From the NCBI GenBank assembly GCA_964595205.1, contig CAZQOQ010000015.1, positions 1 to 64,000 of the forward strand: a DNA stretch of 64,000 bases. Direction: 5' to 3'. The notes beneath the pieces were generated by a model, which searched no databases, was not told the origin of the DNA, and worked only from the letters and a program-made list of their open reading frames with translations. Made by a program: the position numbers and the translations under genes. Origin of the DNA: JADKIH01 sp964595205. GTDB lineage: Bacteria; Bacteroidota; Bacteroidia; AKYH767-A; 2013-40CM-41-45. Position 1 is the stretch's first letter; each line of letters opens with the position of its first letter. Below, one piece after another: positions 17,193 through 26,937 of this stretch.

Positions 17193-19280
17193 ATGACACA
17201 CGAAGAAGCAAGAAAAAAAATACAGAGTCTGAGCAGGGAACTGGATGAACATAATTACCGTTATTATGTTCTCTCTGATCCGATCATAAGCGATTTTGAA
17301 TTTGATAAGAAACTGGAAGAGCTGATAAGTCTTGAAAAGAAATTTCCGGATCTCGCCTCACCCGAGTCACCGACGCAGCGTGTAGGTGGATTTATCACTA
17401 AGGAATTTCAGACGGTAAAGCACAAGTACCCGATGCTTTCGCTTGGGAATACCTATTCTGAGGATGAAGTAAGAGAATTTGATGAACGGATCAGGAAGAC
17501 TATCGATGGAAAATACGAGTATGTCTGTGAATTGAAATTTGACGGCGTGGCTATCGGCCTTACGTATGTTGACGGAATTTTACAGCGTGCGGTTACGAGG
17601 GGCGATGGAGTTCAGGGTGATGATGTCACTGCCAATGTGAGGACAATCAGAAGCATTCCGCTCAAACTTCTGGGGAAGGATTATCCGGATGAGTTTGAAA
17701 TACGTGGTGAGATACTTATGCCTCGATCTTCATTCGAAAAAATCAATGCGGAAATTCAGTCGCAAATGGAAGAGGAGGGTTATAATGAAGATGAAATTTC
17801 CGCACGACTCCTCAAGAATCCCAGGAATGCTGCAAGCGGGACGATCAAGATGCAGGATTCAAAAGTAGTAGCCGGGAGGAAACTCGATTGTTTCCTGTAT
17901 GCAATGTATGGTCAGTCGATTCCATTCAAAACGCATTACGAAGCGATGACTGCGGCAGGGAAATGGGGATTTAAAATCAGCGAGCACATCAAAGTGTGCA
18001 GCGACATCGACGCTGTCTTCAGGTACCTGGATCACTGGGATACTGCAAGGCATCGCCTGGGCTACGATACCGATGGAGTGGTGATAAAGATTAACTCGAT
18101 CGCACAGCAGAATGATCTTGGCTTTACGGCCAAATCGCCGCGTTGGGCAATAGCGTATAAATTCAAGGCACAGAGCGTTTCAACCACACTGAAGGATATT
18201 TTTTACCAGGTCGGGAGAACCGGTGCTATTACGCCGGTGGCAGACCTTCAGCCTGTCCTGCTTGCAGGAACAACCGTGAAACGGGCAACGCTGCACAATG
18301 CGGATCAGATCGAAAAGCTCGATCTGCGGATCGGCGACACAGTTTATGTTGAGAAAGGAGGCGAAGTAATTCCTAAAATTACCGGCGTTGATTTGCAAAA
18401 GCGAAAGCCGGATTCTGTTCCGGTAAAATATATTTCCGTCTGCCCCGAATGCAAAACACCGTTGATTCGAAAAGCCGGCGAGGCACAGCATTATTGCCCC
18501 AATGTTAATGAGTGTCCTCCGCAGATCAAAGGACGCATCGAACACTTCATTAGTCGCAGAGCCATGGACATTGACAGCCTCGGAGAGGGTAAAATAGAAC
18601 TACTGTATGACAAGGGCTTAATTCACAATTTTGCGGACCTGTATTCACTGAAATACGAAGATCTGATCGGTCTCGAAAAAATTATTCATACAGACGAAGA
18701 CGGGAAATCCAGGAAGGTAAGCCTCCAGGAAAAATCAGTGCAGAAAATCTTATCGGGCATTGAAGAATCAAAGAATACACCTTTCGAGCGTGTACTGTAT
18801 GCGATCGGAATTCGATATGTGGGTGAAACTGTTGCAAAGAAACTTGCATTGCATTTTAAAAATATCGAAGCTATTGAGAATGCATCGAAGGATGAATTAA
18901 TGGAAGCAGAAGAAATTGGGGAAAAAATTGCAGAAAGTGTAAAAGACTTTTTCAGTAATTCCTCCAATCGACGCCTTGTTTCATCTCTAAAGCACGCCGG
19001 ATTGAAAATGAAGATAGGTAAGGATGCGATTCCGGAAAAAATCAGCAATCTTCTCGATGGAAAAACATTTGTCGTTTCAGGGACTTTCAGTAATTTCAGC
19101 CGTGATGAAATTAAGTCGCTCATCGAAAAACACGGAGGGAAAAATCAGAGTGGCGTGACATCTAAAACTGATTATCTCCTGGCCGGTGAGGAAGCCGGGC
19201 CAAGTAAACTCGAGAAGGCGGATAAGCTGAAAGTAAACGTCATTGATGAAAGCGGCTTTTTAAAACTAATTGGTAAATAA
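17193..19280 (+). CDS. ligA: NAD-dependent DNA ligase
   Basis: LigA seals nicks with NAD as AMP donor. The 695-residue protein has the Ia domain with NYRYYVLSDP, the adenylation motif CELKFDGVA (Lys115, Asp117) and motif GDGVQGDDVT. It has the OB fold, a Cys4 zinc finger (Cys417, Cys420, Cys435, Cys441), helix-hairpin-helix repeats (about 460-590), and a C-terminal BRCT domain (about 615-695, beginning LLDGKTFVVSGTF). Nothing is missing. The stop codon shares one base with the start of the next gene (TAATG), which suggests translational coupling. Essential housekeeping gene. Confidence 0.97.
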   Translation: MTHEEARKKIQSLSRELDEHNYRYYVLSDPIISDFEFDKKLEELISLEKKFPDLASPESPTQRVGGFITKEFQTVKHKYPMLSLGNTYSEDEVREFDERIRKTIDGKYEYVCELKFDGVAIGLTYVDGILQRAVTRGDGVQGDDVTANVRTIRSIPLKLLGKDYPDEFEIRGEILMPRSSFEKINAEIQSQMEEEGYNEDEISARLLKNPRNAASGTIKMQDSKVVAGRKLDCFLYAMYGQSIPFKTHYEAMTAAGKWGFKISEHIKVCSDIDAVFRYLDHWDTARHRLGYDTDGVVIKINSIAQQNDLGFTAKSPRWAIAYKFKAQSVSTTLKDIFYQVGRTGAITPVADLQPVLLAGTTVKRATLHNADQIEKLDLRIGDTVYVEKGGEVIPKITGVDLQKRKPDSVPVKYISVCPECKTPLIRKAGEAQHYCPNVNECPPQIKGRIEHFISRRAMDIDSLGEGKIELLYDKGLIHNFADLYSLKYEDLIGLEKIIHTDEDGKSRKVSLQEKSVQKILSGIEESKNTPFERVLYAIGIRYVGETVAKKLALHFKNIEAIENASKDELMEAEEIGEKIAESVKDFFSNSSNRRLVSSLKHAGLKMKIGKDAIPEKISNLLDGKTFVVSGTFSNFSRDEIKSLIEKHGGKNQSGVTSKTDYLLAGEEAGPSKLEKADKLKVNVIDESGFLKLIGK

Positions 19281-19831
19281 TGTTGCTTAATAAAAATATC
19301 AGGGTCTGGCTCGGGAACCAGCGTTTCCTCCGGGATGTTAAAAAAGTCGAGAGGAAACCCGGAATTATCAGCTTCGATGACGCTATGCGGATCGGTATTT
19401 TGTACGATGCGACTGACGAACGCGATTCGGATACGGTAAAAAATTATATCAAAACGGTGAGGGCAAATTTCAAAAAGGATATTATGGCTCTCGGTTATGT
19501 TGACAGGAATGCAGTCGGTAAAAATCAATATGCACAGGTAGGGCTGGACTTCTTTACAAAGAAAGATCTGAATTTTTCCATGAGACCTACTAATCCAATC
19601 GTCAGCAATTTCATCAATGAAGAATTTGACATTCTGATTAATCTCGACTACGGAAAATCCTATCCGTTACGTTACATTTCAGGTTTATCCAAAGCACGAT
19701 TTAAAGTTGGAAGATACAACAACAGCAACTCCGTGTATTTTGACATGATGGTGAAACTCACCGGCGATCCTCCCATAAAGACGGTCATTGAAGAGATAGA
19801 GCATTTTTTACGTTTAATCAAAAGGAAATGA
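19280..19831 (+). CDS. Conserved Bacteroidota protein between ligA and dapA (possibly DUF6913)
   Basis: A 183-residue soluble protein without signal or membrane segments. Its strands and helices include GIISFDDAMRIGILYDA, a basic helix, the central FFTKKDLNFSMRP and a ending helix rich in Glu/Lys. I believe proteins of this type next to dapA in Bacteroidota belong to DUF6913, but I cannot verify this. The start overlaps the ligA stop by one base and the end overlaps dapA by four (ATGA). The three genes are therefore tightly coupled. Function unknown; the coupling alone does not show a role in DNA repair or lysine synthesis. Confidence 0.8.
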   Translation: MLLNKNIRVWLGNQRFLRDVKKVERKPGIISFDDAMRIGILYDATDERDSDTVKNYIKTVRANFKKDIMALGYVDRNAVGKNQYAQVGLDFFTKKDLNFSMRPTNPIVSNFINEEFDILINLDYGKSYPLRYISGLSKARFKVGRYNNSNSVYFDMMVKLTGDPPIKTVIEEIEHFLRLIKRK

Positions 19832-20706
19832 ATACAAACAGGCTGAAGGGAACCGGAGTCGCCCTCGTGACTCCATTTCATAAGGATGGCAGTATCGATT
19901 TCAAGAGCTTTAAAAAACTGATTGAGCGTTGCATAGACGGAAAGGTGGATTATCTCGTGCCGCTTGGTACCACAGGCGAATCTGCAACGCTCACATTAAA
20001 TGAACGAAGAGCTGTGACCGATTTCGTAACAGAGGTTGTCGACAGGAAAATGCCAGTTGTTCTGGGAGTAGGAGGTAACAATACACAGGAGGTTTTGAAT
20101 TTCATAGAGGAAAACAAGTTCGAAGGCATCGATGCAATACTGTCTGTTTCGCCATATTATAATCGGCCGTCGCAGCGTGGCATTTACCAGCATTATAAAA
20201 TGATTGCGAACGAATGTCCGGTGCCTGTTATCTTATATAACGTTCCGTCGCGTACAGGAAGCAACATGGATGCGGAAACAACCTTGCAGCTTGCGGCAGA
20301 AGTTAAAAATATAATCGGCATAAAGGAAGCGTCCGGCAACATGGAGAAGGTGATGAAGCTGATCGAAAACAAACCCAAGGATTTTCTGGTGATCAGCGGA
20401 GACGACATCCTCACTCTGCCAATTTTAGCCTGCGGTGGTGACGGTGTCATTTCAGTTATCTCCAATGCATTCCCAAAGGAATTCTCCGAAATGACGCGGC
20501 TGGCGATGAGCGGTAATTTTGAAAAAGCGAGAAAACTGCATTACAAGCTGCTCAATATAACCCATGCGATATTTGTCGATGGGAATCCGCCCGGAATAAA
20601 GGGACTGTTGAATGTATTAAATATTTGTTCTGAACATGTTCGTTTGCCGCTCACTCCGGTTGGCAAATCGGTGTTGAACAGGTTTGAATCCATGGTAAAC
20701 AATTAA
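19828..20706 (+). CDS. dapA: 4-hydroxy-tetrahydrodipicolinate synthase
   Basis: DapA condenses pyruvate with aspartate semialdehyde, the first committed step to lysine and diaminopimelate. The (beta/alpha)8 barrel of 292 residues has GTTGES (47-52), the catalytic Tyr137 in ILYNVPSRTG, and the Schiff-base Lys166 in GIKEASG. PYYNRPSQRG carries the family PYY signature. Start overlaps the preceding stop (ATGA). The product feeds peptidoglycan, and mpl later in the window handles a diaminopimelate-containing tripeptide, but the genes are far apart. Confidence 0.97.
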   Translation: MNTNRLKGTGVALVTPFHKDGSIDFKSFKKLIERCIDGKVDYLVPLGTTGESATLTLNERRAVTDFVTEVVDRKMPVVLGVGGNNTQEVLNFIEENKFEGIDAILSVSPYYNRPSQRGIYQHYKMIANECPVPVILYNVPSRTGSNMDAETTLQLAAEVKNIIGIKEASGNMEKVMKLIENKPKDFLVISGDDILTLPILACGGDGVISVISNAFPKEFSEMTRLAMSGNFEKARKLHYKLLNITHAIFVDGNPPGIKGLLNVLNICSEHVRLPLTPVGKSVLNRFESMVNN

Positions 20707-20848
20707 AAATGTTTTACCAGATATCGTTACTGAGTTTTCCCTGTTGAAAATGGTGACCTGAATGGCACGGTAAATATCGTCTCAAGACATAATTTGTAAT
20801 TCAGGATTCGTATTTTTTTTATATATTGATGCAATTAATCTACATGCA

Positions 20849-21940
20849 ATGAAAGGAACATTACAACTGATCTTCATATTGATTACAAGTTATGCAATGG
20901 CGCAGGATACTATCGTTAGCCAGGATTTACCGACTGCCGGAAAGACCTATGTATTGAGTATCGGTACTGCATTTACCGGACTTGATCCATCGGAAACAGG
21001 AGTTAATTTTAATTGGGATTTTTCCGATTTGGGAAGGACCAGCCAGCGGATCGACACTTCTTTTACCACTGCCTCCACGAATCCGTTATTGTCTTTCTTT
21101 TTCATCGACAATCCCCTGAATGGTAATCGTGCAAACCATGCGTTCCGTGGACAGGATTTTAATCTTGGCTTTACGGGTTTGACAGACATATTCAATTATT
21201 ATTACAATACATCAACTGTATATAAACAGCCCGGTTTTGGTGCAGTCGTTAATTCAGTTCCTGTGCCGGTAGCTTATGTTCCTCATGATGTTTTGTATAA
21301 ACTACCTTTGAAATATGATGACGAAGATTCAGTTGCTTATGAATTTGCGGTGGACCTGACTTCTACAATCGGTATCTATTATCATGTAAGCCGCACGCGT
21401 CACAATAAAGTTGATGGCTGGGGAACACTCACTACACCGTTCGGGACTTTCAGTGTATTAAGAGTAAAATCTGTCCTGGTTGAGGAGGACAGCACATTCA
21501 TCACTTCACTGAACCTTGGAGTGAAACTTCCGCCGGTAACCACGAATGAATATAAATGGCTTGGAAAGGAATTTGGTGTTCCACTTGTACAGATCAATAC
21601 AAATGCATCGAATGTAATCAACCAGATTCTCTACCAGGATTCTGTGAGACTTACAGGCATACCGGTTCTTCCTGAACTCGTGGAAAATGTAATTGTTTTT
21701 CCAAACCCTGCATCCGAAAAAATCATCGTCAGGTATACACTCCTGCAAAACACAGAAGTAAAAATATCATTGCATACTTCTGACGGAAAATTGGTCGATG
21801 ACCTTCTTGATGCTAAAAAATATACAGGCTTGAATATTGAAGGGTTCGATCTGGAAAAATATAATTTACCGGCCGGCAATTATTTTATCGATATCAGGTC
21901 GTCAAATAGTGTTATTACGAAACAGGTACAGATCCGTTAA
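20849..21940 (+). CDS. Secreted T9SS-type protein of unknown function
   Basis: A signal peptide (ending SYAMAQD) is followed by a domain of about 240 residues with many beta-strands and N-W-D-F-S-D-L near the start. A proline-rich mid part follows (SVPVPVAYVPHDVLYKLPL). The type A T9SS sorting domain covers about the last 80 residues (NVIVFPNPASEKIIVRY, YNLPAGNYFIDIRSS, VITKQVQIR). I recognise no catalytic motif in the main part; such domains are common in Bacteroidota secretomes. Convergent with ribH: the last four bases overlap the ribH stop on the other strand, so no separate terminators fit between them. Confidence 0.82.
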   Translation: MKGTLQLIFILITSYAMAQDTIVSQDLPTAGKTYVLSIGTAFTGLDPSETGVNFNWDFSDLGRTSQRIDTSFTTASTNPLLSFFFIDNPLNGNRANHAFRGQDFNLGFTGLTDIFNYYYNTSTVYKQPGFGAVVNSVPVPVAYVPHDVLYKLPLKYDDEDSVAYEFAVDLTSTIGIYYHVSRTRHNKVDGWGTLTTPFGTFSVLRVKSVLVEEDSTFITSLNLGVKLPPVTTNEYKWLGKEFGVPLVQINTNASNVINQILYQDSVRLTGIPVLPELVENVIVFPNPASEKIIVRYTLLQNTEVKISLHTSDGKLVDDLLDAKKYTGLNIEGFDLEKYNLPAGNYFIDIRSSNSVITKQVQIR

Positions 21941-22419
21941 GAACTTTTCCTGAGAGCAACCATTTGAATGGCGGTTGCAGCTGCTTCAATTCCTTTGTTG
22001 CCGTATTTTCCGCCGGAGCGGTCTATCGCCTGTTGTGTCGTATTTGTAGTCAATACTCCGAATATTACCGGTATACCCGTATCCAGGCCGAGATTCATGA
22101 TTCCGTGAGCTACCGCATCGCAGATGAAATCAAAATGTTTAGTCTCGCCCTGTATCACACATCCTATGCAGATTGCCGCATCCGGTTTTACGGCCTCCAG
22201 TAAAAACTTCGCACCAAGGGGCAATTCGAAACTTCCGGGAACATTTATTCTGAAAATATCATCTGGTGTTACTCCGGCCTCTATGAGAGTCTGCTTTGCA
22301 GCTTTGAACATGGCTTCTGTAATTTCGGTGTTCCATTCAGAAACCACGATGCCGATCCGCATTCCTTTTGAATCAGGAAGGGAGTTGACCCGGGAGAGGG
22401 ATTTTTCAGGGGAAGCCAT
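21937..22419 (-). CDS. ribH: 6,7-dimethyl-8-ribityllumazine synthase
   Basis: RibH joins the ribityl pyrimidine with the dihydroxybutanone phosphate, the last step before riboflavin synthase. The 160-residue protein has GIVVSEWN, VPGSFELPLGA, CIGCVIQGETKHFDFIC with the catalytic His, and PVIFGVLTTNTTQQA followed by the C-terminal R-S-G-G-K-Y-G-N-K-G. All motifs are normal. It follows the TPR gene by about 110 bases on the same strand. No other rib genes are in the window. Confidence 0.96.
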   Translation of the reverse strand: MASPEKSLSRVNSLPDSKGMRIGIVVSEWNTEITEAMFKAAKQTLIEAGVTPDDIFRINVPGSFELPLGAKFLLEAVKPDAAICIGCVIQGETKHFDFICDAVAHGIMNLGLDTGIPVIFGVLTTNTTQQAIDRSGGKYGNKGIEAAATAIQMVALRKSS

Positions 22420-22532
22420 TCTGAATTTGAAAATGTGTTCTTTTGAAAATTTGAAAATGCATCAACAACTCTGACCGAAATATTTTCAATCTCAGACCTC
22501 AATTGTTTTTCCGAACATTTTCAGAGGGAAAA

Positions 22533-23213
22533 TTATTTGCTGATCATTGCATCAGCCTTCGCAATATACTTATCGATTTGACTGGCTTCGCTGGAAGTTG
22601 AATAGTCTTGCTTGATTTTGGTATATGCATCTTTAGCTCCTTTATAATCCCCTTTAATTTCAAGTGCGATTGCTAACTTCATCAGCATGATTGGCGTGGT
22701 GAAATTATTAGGCTTCTCGGTGCTTGCCTTTTCATAAAAGGAAATAGCCTCATCGGTATTTTTCAGCTCCATGTTTGCATCGCCGATTGCTCCGTAAACG
22801 ATTGCACCAGTTGCATCGTCTTTCGCATCATAGCTTCTCAAAACTTCGATCGCCTTATTATAATCCTTCATCTTCATGTAGGCCATGCCAAGGTAATAAC
22901 GTGCGAGGTTGCCTGAAGGACTTACGCCGTATTCGTTAACGATTTCTTCAAGTCCGGGATGATTTCCATCGCCATTGATCGCAAGCTTAAGAGAATCAGA
23001 ATTGAAATATTGCTCAGAGTAAAAAAGAAGGCTTTGAGCTTCTTTTTCTTTATTTGCTACATAAACTTTCTGGTAAAAATAATAACCTCCGACAGCCAGG
23101 ATTAAGGCTCCGATGATTATTCCAAGGCTTTTTCTGTTTTGATTAATAAAGTGCTCGGTTTTACCGATCGCTTCGGAAACTATAAAATCTTGATCCTGAG
23201 ATGTTTCAGCCAT
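22533..23213 (-). CDS. Membrane-anchored TPR protein (YfgM-like)
   Basis: A short cytoplasmic stretch is followed by one membrane helix (about residues 33-50, GIIIGALILAVGGYYFY). Residues about 60-225 form tetratricopeptide-like repeats, with LARYYLGMAYMKMKDYNKAI and A-N-M-E-L-K-N-T-D-E-A as clear units. The layout of N-terminal helix plus TPR resembles YfgM/Tol-associated TPR proteins that bind periplasmic partners. It lies upstream of ribH; similar TPR-ribH order is common in Bacteroidota but no functional link is known to me. Confidence 0.85.
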   Translation of the reverse strand: MAETSQDQDFIVSEAIGKTEHFINQNRKSLGIIIGALILAVGGYYFYQKVYVANKEKEAQSLLFYSEQYFNSDSLKLAINGDGNHPGLEEIVNEYGVSPSGNLARYYLGMAYMKMKDYNKAIEVLRSYDAKDDATGAIVYGAIGDANMELKNTDEAISFYEKASTEKPNNFTTPIMLMKLAIALEIKGDYKGAKDAYTKIKQDYSTSSEASQIDKYIAKADAMISK

Positions 23214-23346
23214 GATTGGGCAGTGGTTTTTTTAAATGAGGATGCAAAATTAATTTATTTTCATTAACTGGCAATTTTCTTTGAAAATAAGGGCTTGTTG
23301 CTTTAGCCGGAAGACCAAAATCCCCGGATTATCGCCCGATAAGTGC

Positions 23347-23354
23347 TATTTTTG
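23347..23354 (+). promoter_or_regulatory. -7 promoter box before the HMG-CoA lyase gene
   Basis: TATTTTTG fits TAnnTTTG and lies 34 bases before the ATG. I find no TTTG at the expected distance upstream, so support is partial. Confidence 0.3.
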
Positions 23355-23388
23355 CAGCCGCTTTATAATGAACCAGCGAATTTAACAG

Positions 23389-24252
23389 ATGCCTGAAAGA
23401 GCAGGAAAGATAAAGTTGATTGAATGTCCGCGCGATGCCATGCAGGGATGGAATGAATACATTCCGGCAGATAGAAAAATCAATTACCTGAATTCGCTAT
23501 TGAAAGTTGGATTCGATACACTCGATTTCGGCTCTTTCGTGTCACCCAAAGCCATTCCTCAATTGCGCGATACGAGGGAAGTTATCGCCGGGCTCGATCT
23601 GTCAGAAACCGCCACGAAGTTGCTTGCCATTGTCGCAAATACCCGGGGTGCCGAAGAGGCGGTTGCTTATGATGAAATTTCGTATCTCGGTTTCCCGTTT
23701 TCGGTTTCAGAAGAATTTCAAAAGAGAAATACAAATTCGACCATCGAAGAATCGCTTGGAAGAGTTGACGAAATTCAATCCCTGTGCATCAGGAATAGGA
23801 AAAAACTTGTCATCTATATTTCGATGGGATTTGGAAATCCTTATGGGGAACCCTGGAATGCCGATATCGTGATTCACTGGGTGAAGAAACTTGTGCAGCG
23901 CGACATAAAAATTATTGCACTTTCAGATACGATCGGTGTAAGTAATCAGGAAAATATTACTCATCTTTTTTCCAGACTTATTCCCGAATTTTCGGATGCA
24001 GAATTTGGTGCACATTTGCACAGTCACCCTAAAAATTGGAAAGAAAAAGTTACCGCGGCTGAAAGGAGTGGTTGTTTGAGATTCGACAGCGCCCTGAAAG
24101 GAATCGGAGGTTGCCCGATGGCTGCCGATGAATTGGTAGGTAATTTGGCTACGGAAAATGTGGTAAATTATTTTGGCGGACCTGAAAAGCTGGGATTAAA
24201 TGCCACAGCTTTACTCGAATCAATGAAAATAGCTGAGCAAATTTTTCATTGA
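23389..24252 (+). CDS. Hydroxymethylglutaryl-CoA lyase
   Basis: This TIM-barrel enzyme of the HMGL-like family cleaves HMG-CoA to acetoacetate and acetyl-CoA in leucine breakdown. The N-terminal metal/substrate motif reads ECPRDAMQG instead of the more usual VGPRDGLQ. The downstream motifs SDTIGVSNQ and HLHSHP provide metal ligands, and GIGGCPMA (238-245) contains the active Cys of HMG-CoA lyases. At 287 residues it has normal length. Other leucine-degradation genes are not in the window, so it acts from an isolated locus. Confidence 0.9.
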   Translation: MPERAGKIKLIECPRDAMQGWNEYIPADRKINYLNSLLKVGFDTLDFGSFVSPKAIPQLRDTREVIAGLDLSETATKLLAIVANTRGAEEAVAYDEISYLGFPFSVSEEFQKRNTNSTIEESLGRVDEIQSLCIRNRKKLVIYISMGFGNPYGEPWNADIVIHWVKKLVQRDIKIIALSDTIGVSNQENITHLFSRLIPEFSDAEFGAHLHSHPKNWKEKVTAAERSGCLRFDSALKGIGGCPMAADELVGNLATENVVNYFGGPEKLGLNATALLESMKIAEQIFH

Positions 24253-24437
24253 AAGATTTTGCATGAAATTGGCATATTCAACTATGAAAAATCGTGTAAA
24301 ATGAAGGCCTGCAGAAAATATTTTCCAATTTTCTTAAATTGCTTCCTGATTCTATAAAGCCTCCGACATCATTCATTTAAGTACCTTTAATATTGAATTT
24401 AAAAGAATAAAAAACCAATAAATCACGTTAAATACGA

Positions 24438-26891
24438 ATGACATTTTTTAAACAACGATTCGCAGGCCTGATAGTATTTATGATGTGCTTTTTCGCGTCT
24501 TTTATTTCTCTGTCGCAAGATGTAAAGTATGTCGAGATCAGCGGGAAGATTAAAAAGGACAATAAGCCTTCAGGGGGTGTTACGATTCAGATTACAGGAC
24601 AGGGGGTAACTCCACAGACGATAACATCCAAAGAAAACGGGAGTTTTGGTTTTAAGCTTGATCTTCAGAAAAGTTATATGATTACCTTCTCAAAGGAAGG
24701 ACTTGTATCGAAGACAATAGAGTTCAGCACGAAGCTTCCGCCGGATCAGGCAGATATCATCTATGAATTTCCTTTCAACATTGATCTGTTTGACGACCTC
24801 GCAGGCGTATCAAAAAACGGGTCCATGACCAAACCTGTGGCAAGGATTGCATACAATCCGACGTATGAGAATTTTATGGATGATGAAAATTATACGCGTC
24901 AGATCAGGTCGGAGCAGGAGCAGGCAAGAAGGGCTGCAGAGGAATTGCACAGGCAACAGGAAAAATCCCGTCTCGATTCCCTCAATAAAATCTGGAGCGA
25001 TTCACTTGCCAAAGCCAAGACACGTGATGCTGAGGCTGCAGCCGCAATGGCCGAAAAGGAACGGTTGAAAAAAGAGCGCGAAAAGGCGCAAAGAGATTCC
25101 ATCGACAGGGTGAATGCGGCAAACCAGGCTGCTGCGGAAGCAGCCGCAAAGGAAAAAGCGCGACTCGAAGCATTGGCCATCGCAGCAGCAAATGCAAAGG
25201 CACTTGCGGCATCAATGGAGAAAGCACGACAGGATTCCATATCAAAAGCAGAAGCAGAAAAGGCGAGACTTGAATTGCAGAGGGCGGCTCAGGAAAAGGC
25301 GGCTAAAGATTCAATCGCCAGAGCACAGGCAGAACAAAACAGGCGCGATTCTCTCGAAGCAGTTAAACTGGCCGCAGCTGCAAAATTAAAACAAGAAGCA
25401 GAATTAAAAGCGAGGGAAAAGGCCAGGCTTGATTCAATCAACCAGGCAGAAGCTACATTACTGGCACGACAGAAGTTTGTCGCTGATTCCACTTCCAGGG
25501 CGAAAATAGAAGCCGACAAGCAACTGGCACAGGCAGAAGCCATGCGGAAGCTGCAGGAAAAACAGAAACTCGATTCAATTGCCAAAGCACAGGCTGACGA
25601 AAAGCGTGCGCTTGAAGCTGCTAAGCTCCGGGAAAAGAACAGGCTGGATTCTTTGAGCCGGGTTGAGGCTCTCGAAAAGCAGCGTAACAAGGAAATTGCA
25701 GACTCTGTTGCGGCTGCCAATGCAGCTCTGAAAAAACAGCAGGAGCAGGAAGCGGCGCGTCAAAAGGCGGAAGCAAAGAGGCAGCAAGACTCCATTGCCG
25801 CCGCTAAGATTCGGGAAAAGGCAATTGCAGATTCGACCGCAGAGGCAAAGATTCTCCAGGATAAGAAAGCAAAGGAACAGGCAGATCGTGAAATGGCTTT
25901 AAGAATTGCCGAGCAGGAAAGACAAAAAGCCATAGCTGATTCGGCTGCAAAAGCAAAACTCGCAGAAGAACAGAAAGCAAAAGAACTGAAAGAAAAACAG
26001 GAGGCGGAGACCCGGCGAATCGAAAAGGAAAAAGCAGATCAGGCGCTGGCAGCAAGCATAGCCCTTCAGAAAAGACAAAAAGAAGTTGCTGATTCTACAG
26101 CTAAAGCAAAAATACTGCAGGAGCAACAGGAAAAAGCAGAGAGAGACAGGCTTGAAGCGGAGGCAAAACAAAAGGAAAAGGAAAAGGCTGACCGGGAATT
26201 GGCTGCAGCCCTTGCATTAAAGGAAAAGCAAAAGGCCGAAGCAGACAGCATCCAGAAAGCGGAGGCAGACGCAAGAGCGCAGGCACTGATCGAGCAACAG
26301 GCACGGGCAAAGAGAGCACAGGATTCTCTTGCTGAAGCAAAGGCTGTCGAGTTGAAGAAGGAAAAGGAAGACCAGGAAAGACGTCGCCAGCAGGCACTGA
26401 AGGATAAAGCGACTCTCGATTCACTTGCGCAGGCTGATGCGGCCCAAAGAAGGAAAGCGGAAGAAGAACGACTTCAGAAATTGGCAGAGGAAAAAGCAAG
26501 ACAGGATTCCTTGACGGCCGTTCAGCAGGCAAAAGCCGCACAGGAAGAGAAAGAAAGGAAAGCAAAAGTATTGGCAGATATTGAAGCCCAAAAACTTCTT
26601 TTAGCAAAAACCAATCTTCAGGAAGAAAAAGCTCAGGCAAAGGCGAGACCCGTTGCTCCTGTACCAAAAATTATCGATTCCGATTATCGCGAAGGTGTTA
26701 CCGAAGAAACTGTCAATGAATCTAACAGGGTCATTTACCGCACCGTCGTGAAAAAAGAAGGAACTGCATTCAATTATCAGAAGATCGTTTACAATTGGGG
26801 CGGTGTTTTTTATTTTAAGAACGATAATTCCATCACTGAAATCACGTTCCAACAGGATCTGAAAAACGCGAAAGCAGAATACAAACAATAA
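24438..26891 (+). CDS. Exported protein with carboxypeptidase-regulatory-like domain and very long Ala/Lys/Gln coiled coil
   Basis: A signal peptide (ending SLSQD) precedes an Ig-like carboxypeptidase-regulatory/peptidase-associated domain (about residues 28-115: KKDNKPSGGVTIQITGQG, TSKENGSFGFKLDL). Residues about 150-750 are a continuous coiled-coil of degenerate repeats around the motif A-x-x-R/K-x-D-S-I/L-x-x-A, for example QDSISKAEAEKARL and RDSLEAVKLAAAA. The last 80 residues form a small folded domain (RVIYRTVVKKEGTAFNYQKIVYNWGGVFYF). The protein could span the periplasm or brace the envelope. No enzyme motif. The minus strand shows long spurious frames because of the biased codons. Confidence 0.8.
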   Translation: MTFFKQRFAGLIVFMMCFFASFISLSQDVKYVEISGKIKKDNKPSGGVTIQITGQGVTPQTITSKENGSFGFKLDLQKSYMITFSKEGLVSKTIEFSTKLPPDQADIIYEFPFNIDLFDDLAGVSKNGSMTKPVARIAYNPTYENFMDDENYTRQIRSEQEQARRAAEELHRQQEKSRLDSLNKIWSDSLAKAKTRDAEAAAAMAEKERLKKEREKAQRDSIDRVNAANQAAAEAAAKEKARLEALAIAAANAKALAASMEKARQDSISKAEAEKARLELQRAAQEKAAKDSIARAQAEQNRRDSLEAVKLAAAAKLKQEAELKAREKARLDSINQAEATLLARQKFVADSTSRAKIEADKQLAQAEAMRKLQEKQKLDSIAKAQADEKRALEAAKLREKNRLDSLSRVEALEKQRNKEIADSVAAANAALKKQQEQEAARQKAEAKRQQDSIAAAKIREKAIADSTAEAKILQDKKAKEQADREMALRIAEQERQKAIADSAAKAKLAEEQKAKELKEKQEAETRRIEKEKADQALAASIALQKRQKEVADSTAKAKILQEQQEKAERDRLEAEAKQKEKEKADRELAAALALKEKQKAEADSIQKAEADARAQALIEQQARAKRAQDSLAEAKAVELKKEKEDQERRRQQALKDKATLDSLAQADAAQRRKAEEERLQKLAEEKARQDSLTAVQQAKAAQEEKERKAKVLADIEAQKLLLAKTNLQEEKAQAKARPVAPVPKIIDSDYREGVTEETVNESNRVIYRTVVKKEGTAFNYQKIVYNWGGVFYFKNDNSITEITFQQDLKNAKAEYKQ

Positions 26892-26937
26892 CATCTGACT
26901 TTTAACTTCCAAATTCTTACTCTTGTTTCTTGATAAT

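Noticed and set aside
24899..26667. Several minus-strand Ala/Ser/Leu-rich open frames
   Set aside because: They are antisense shadows created by the biased Ala/Lys/Gln codons of the 24438 gene.
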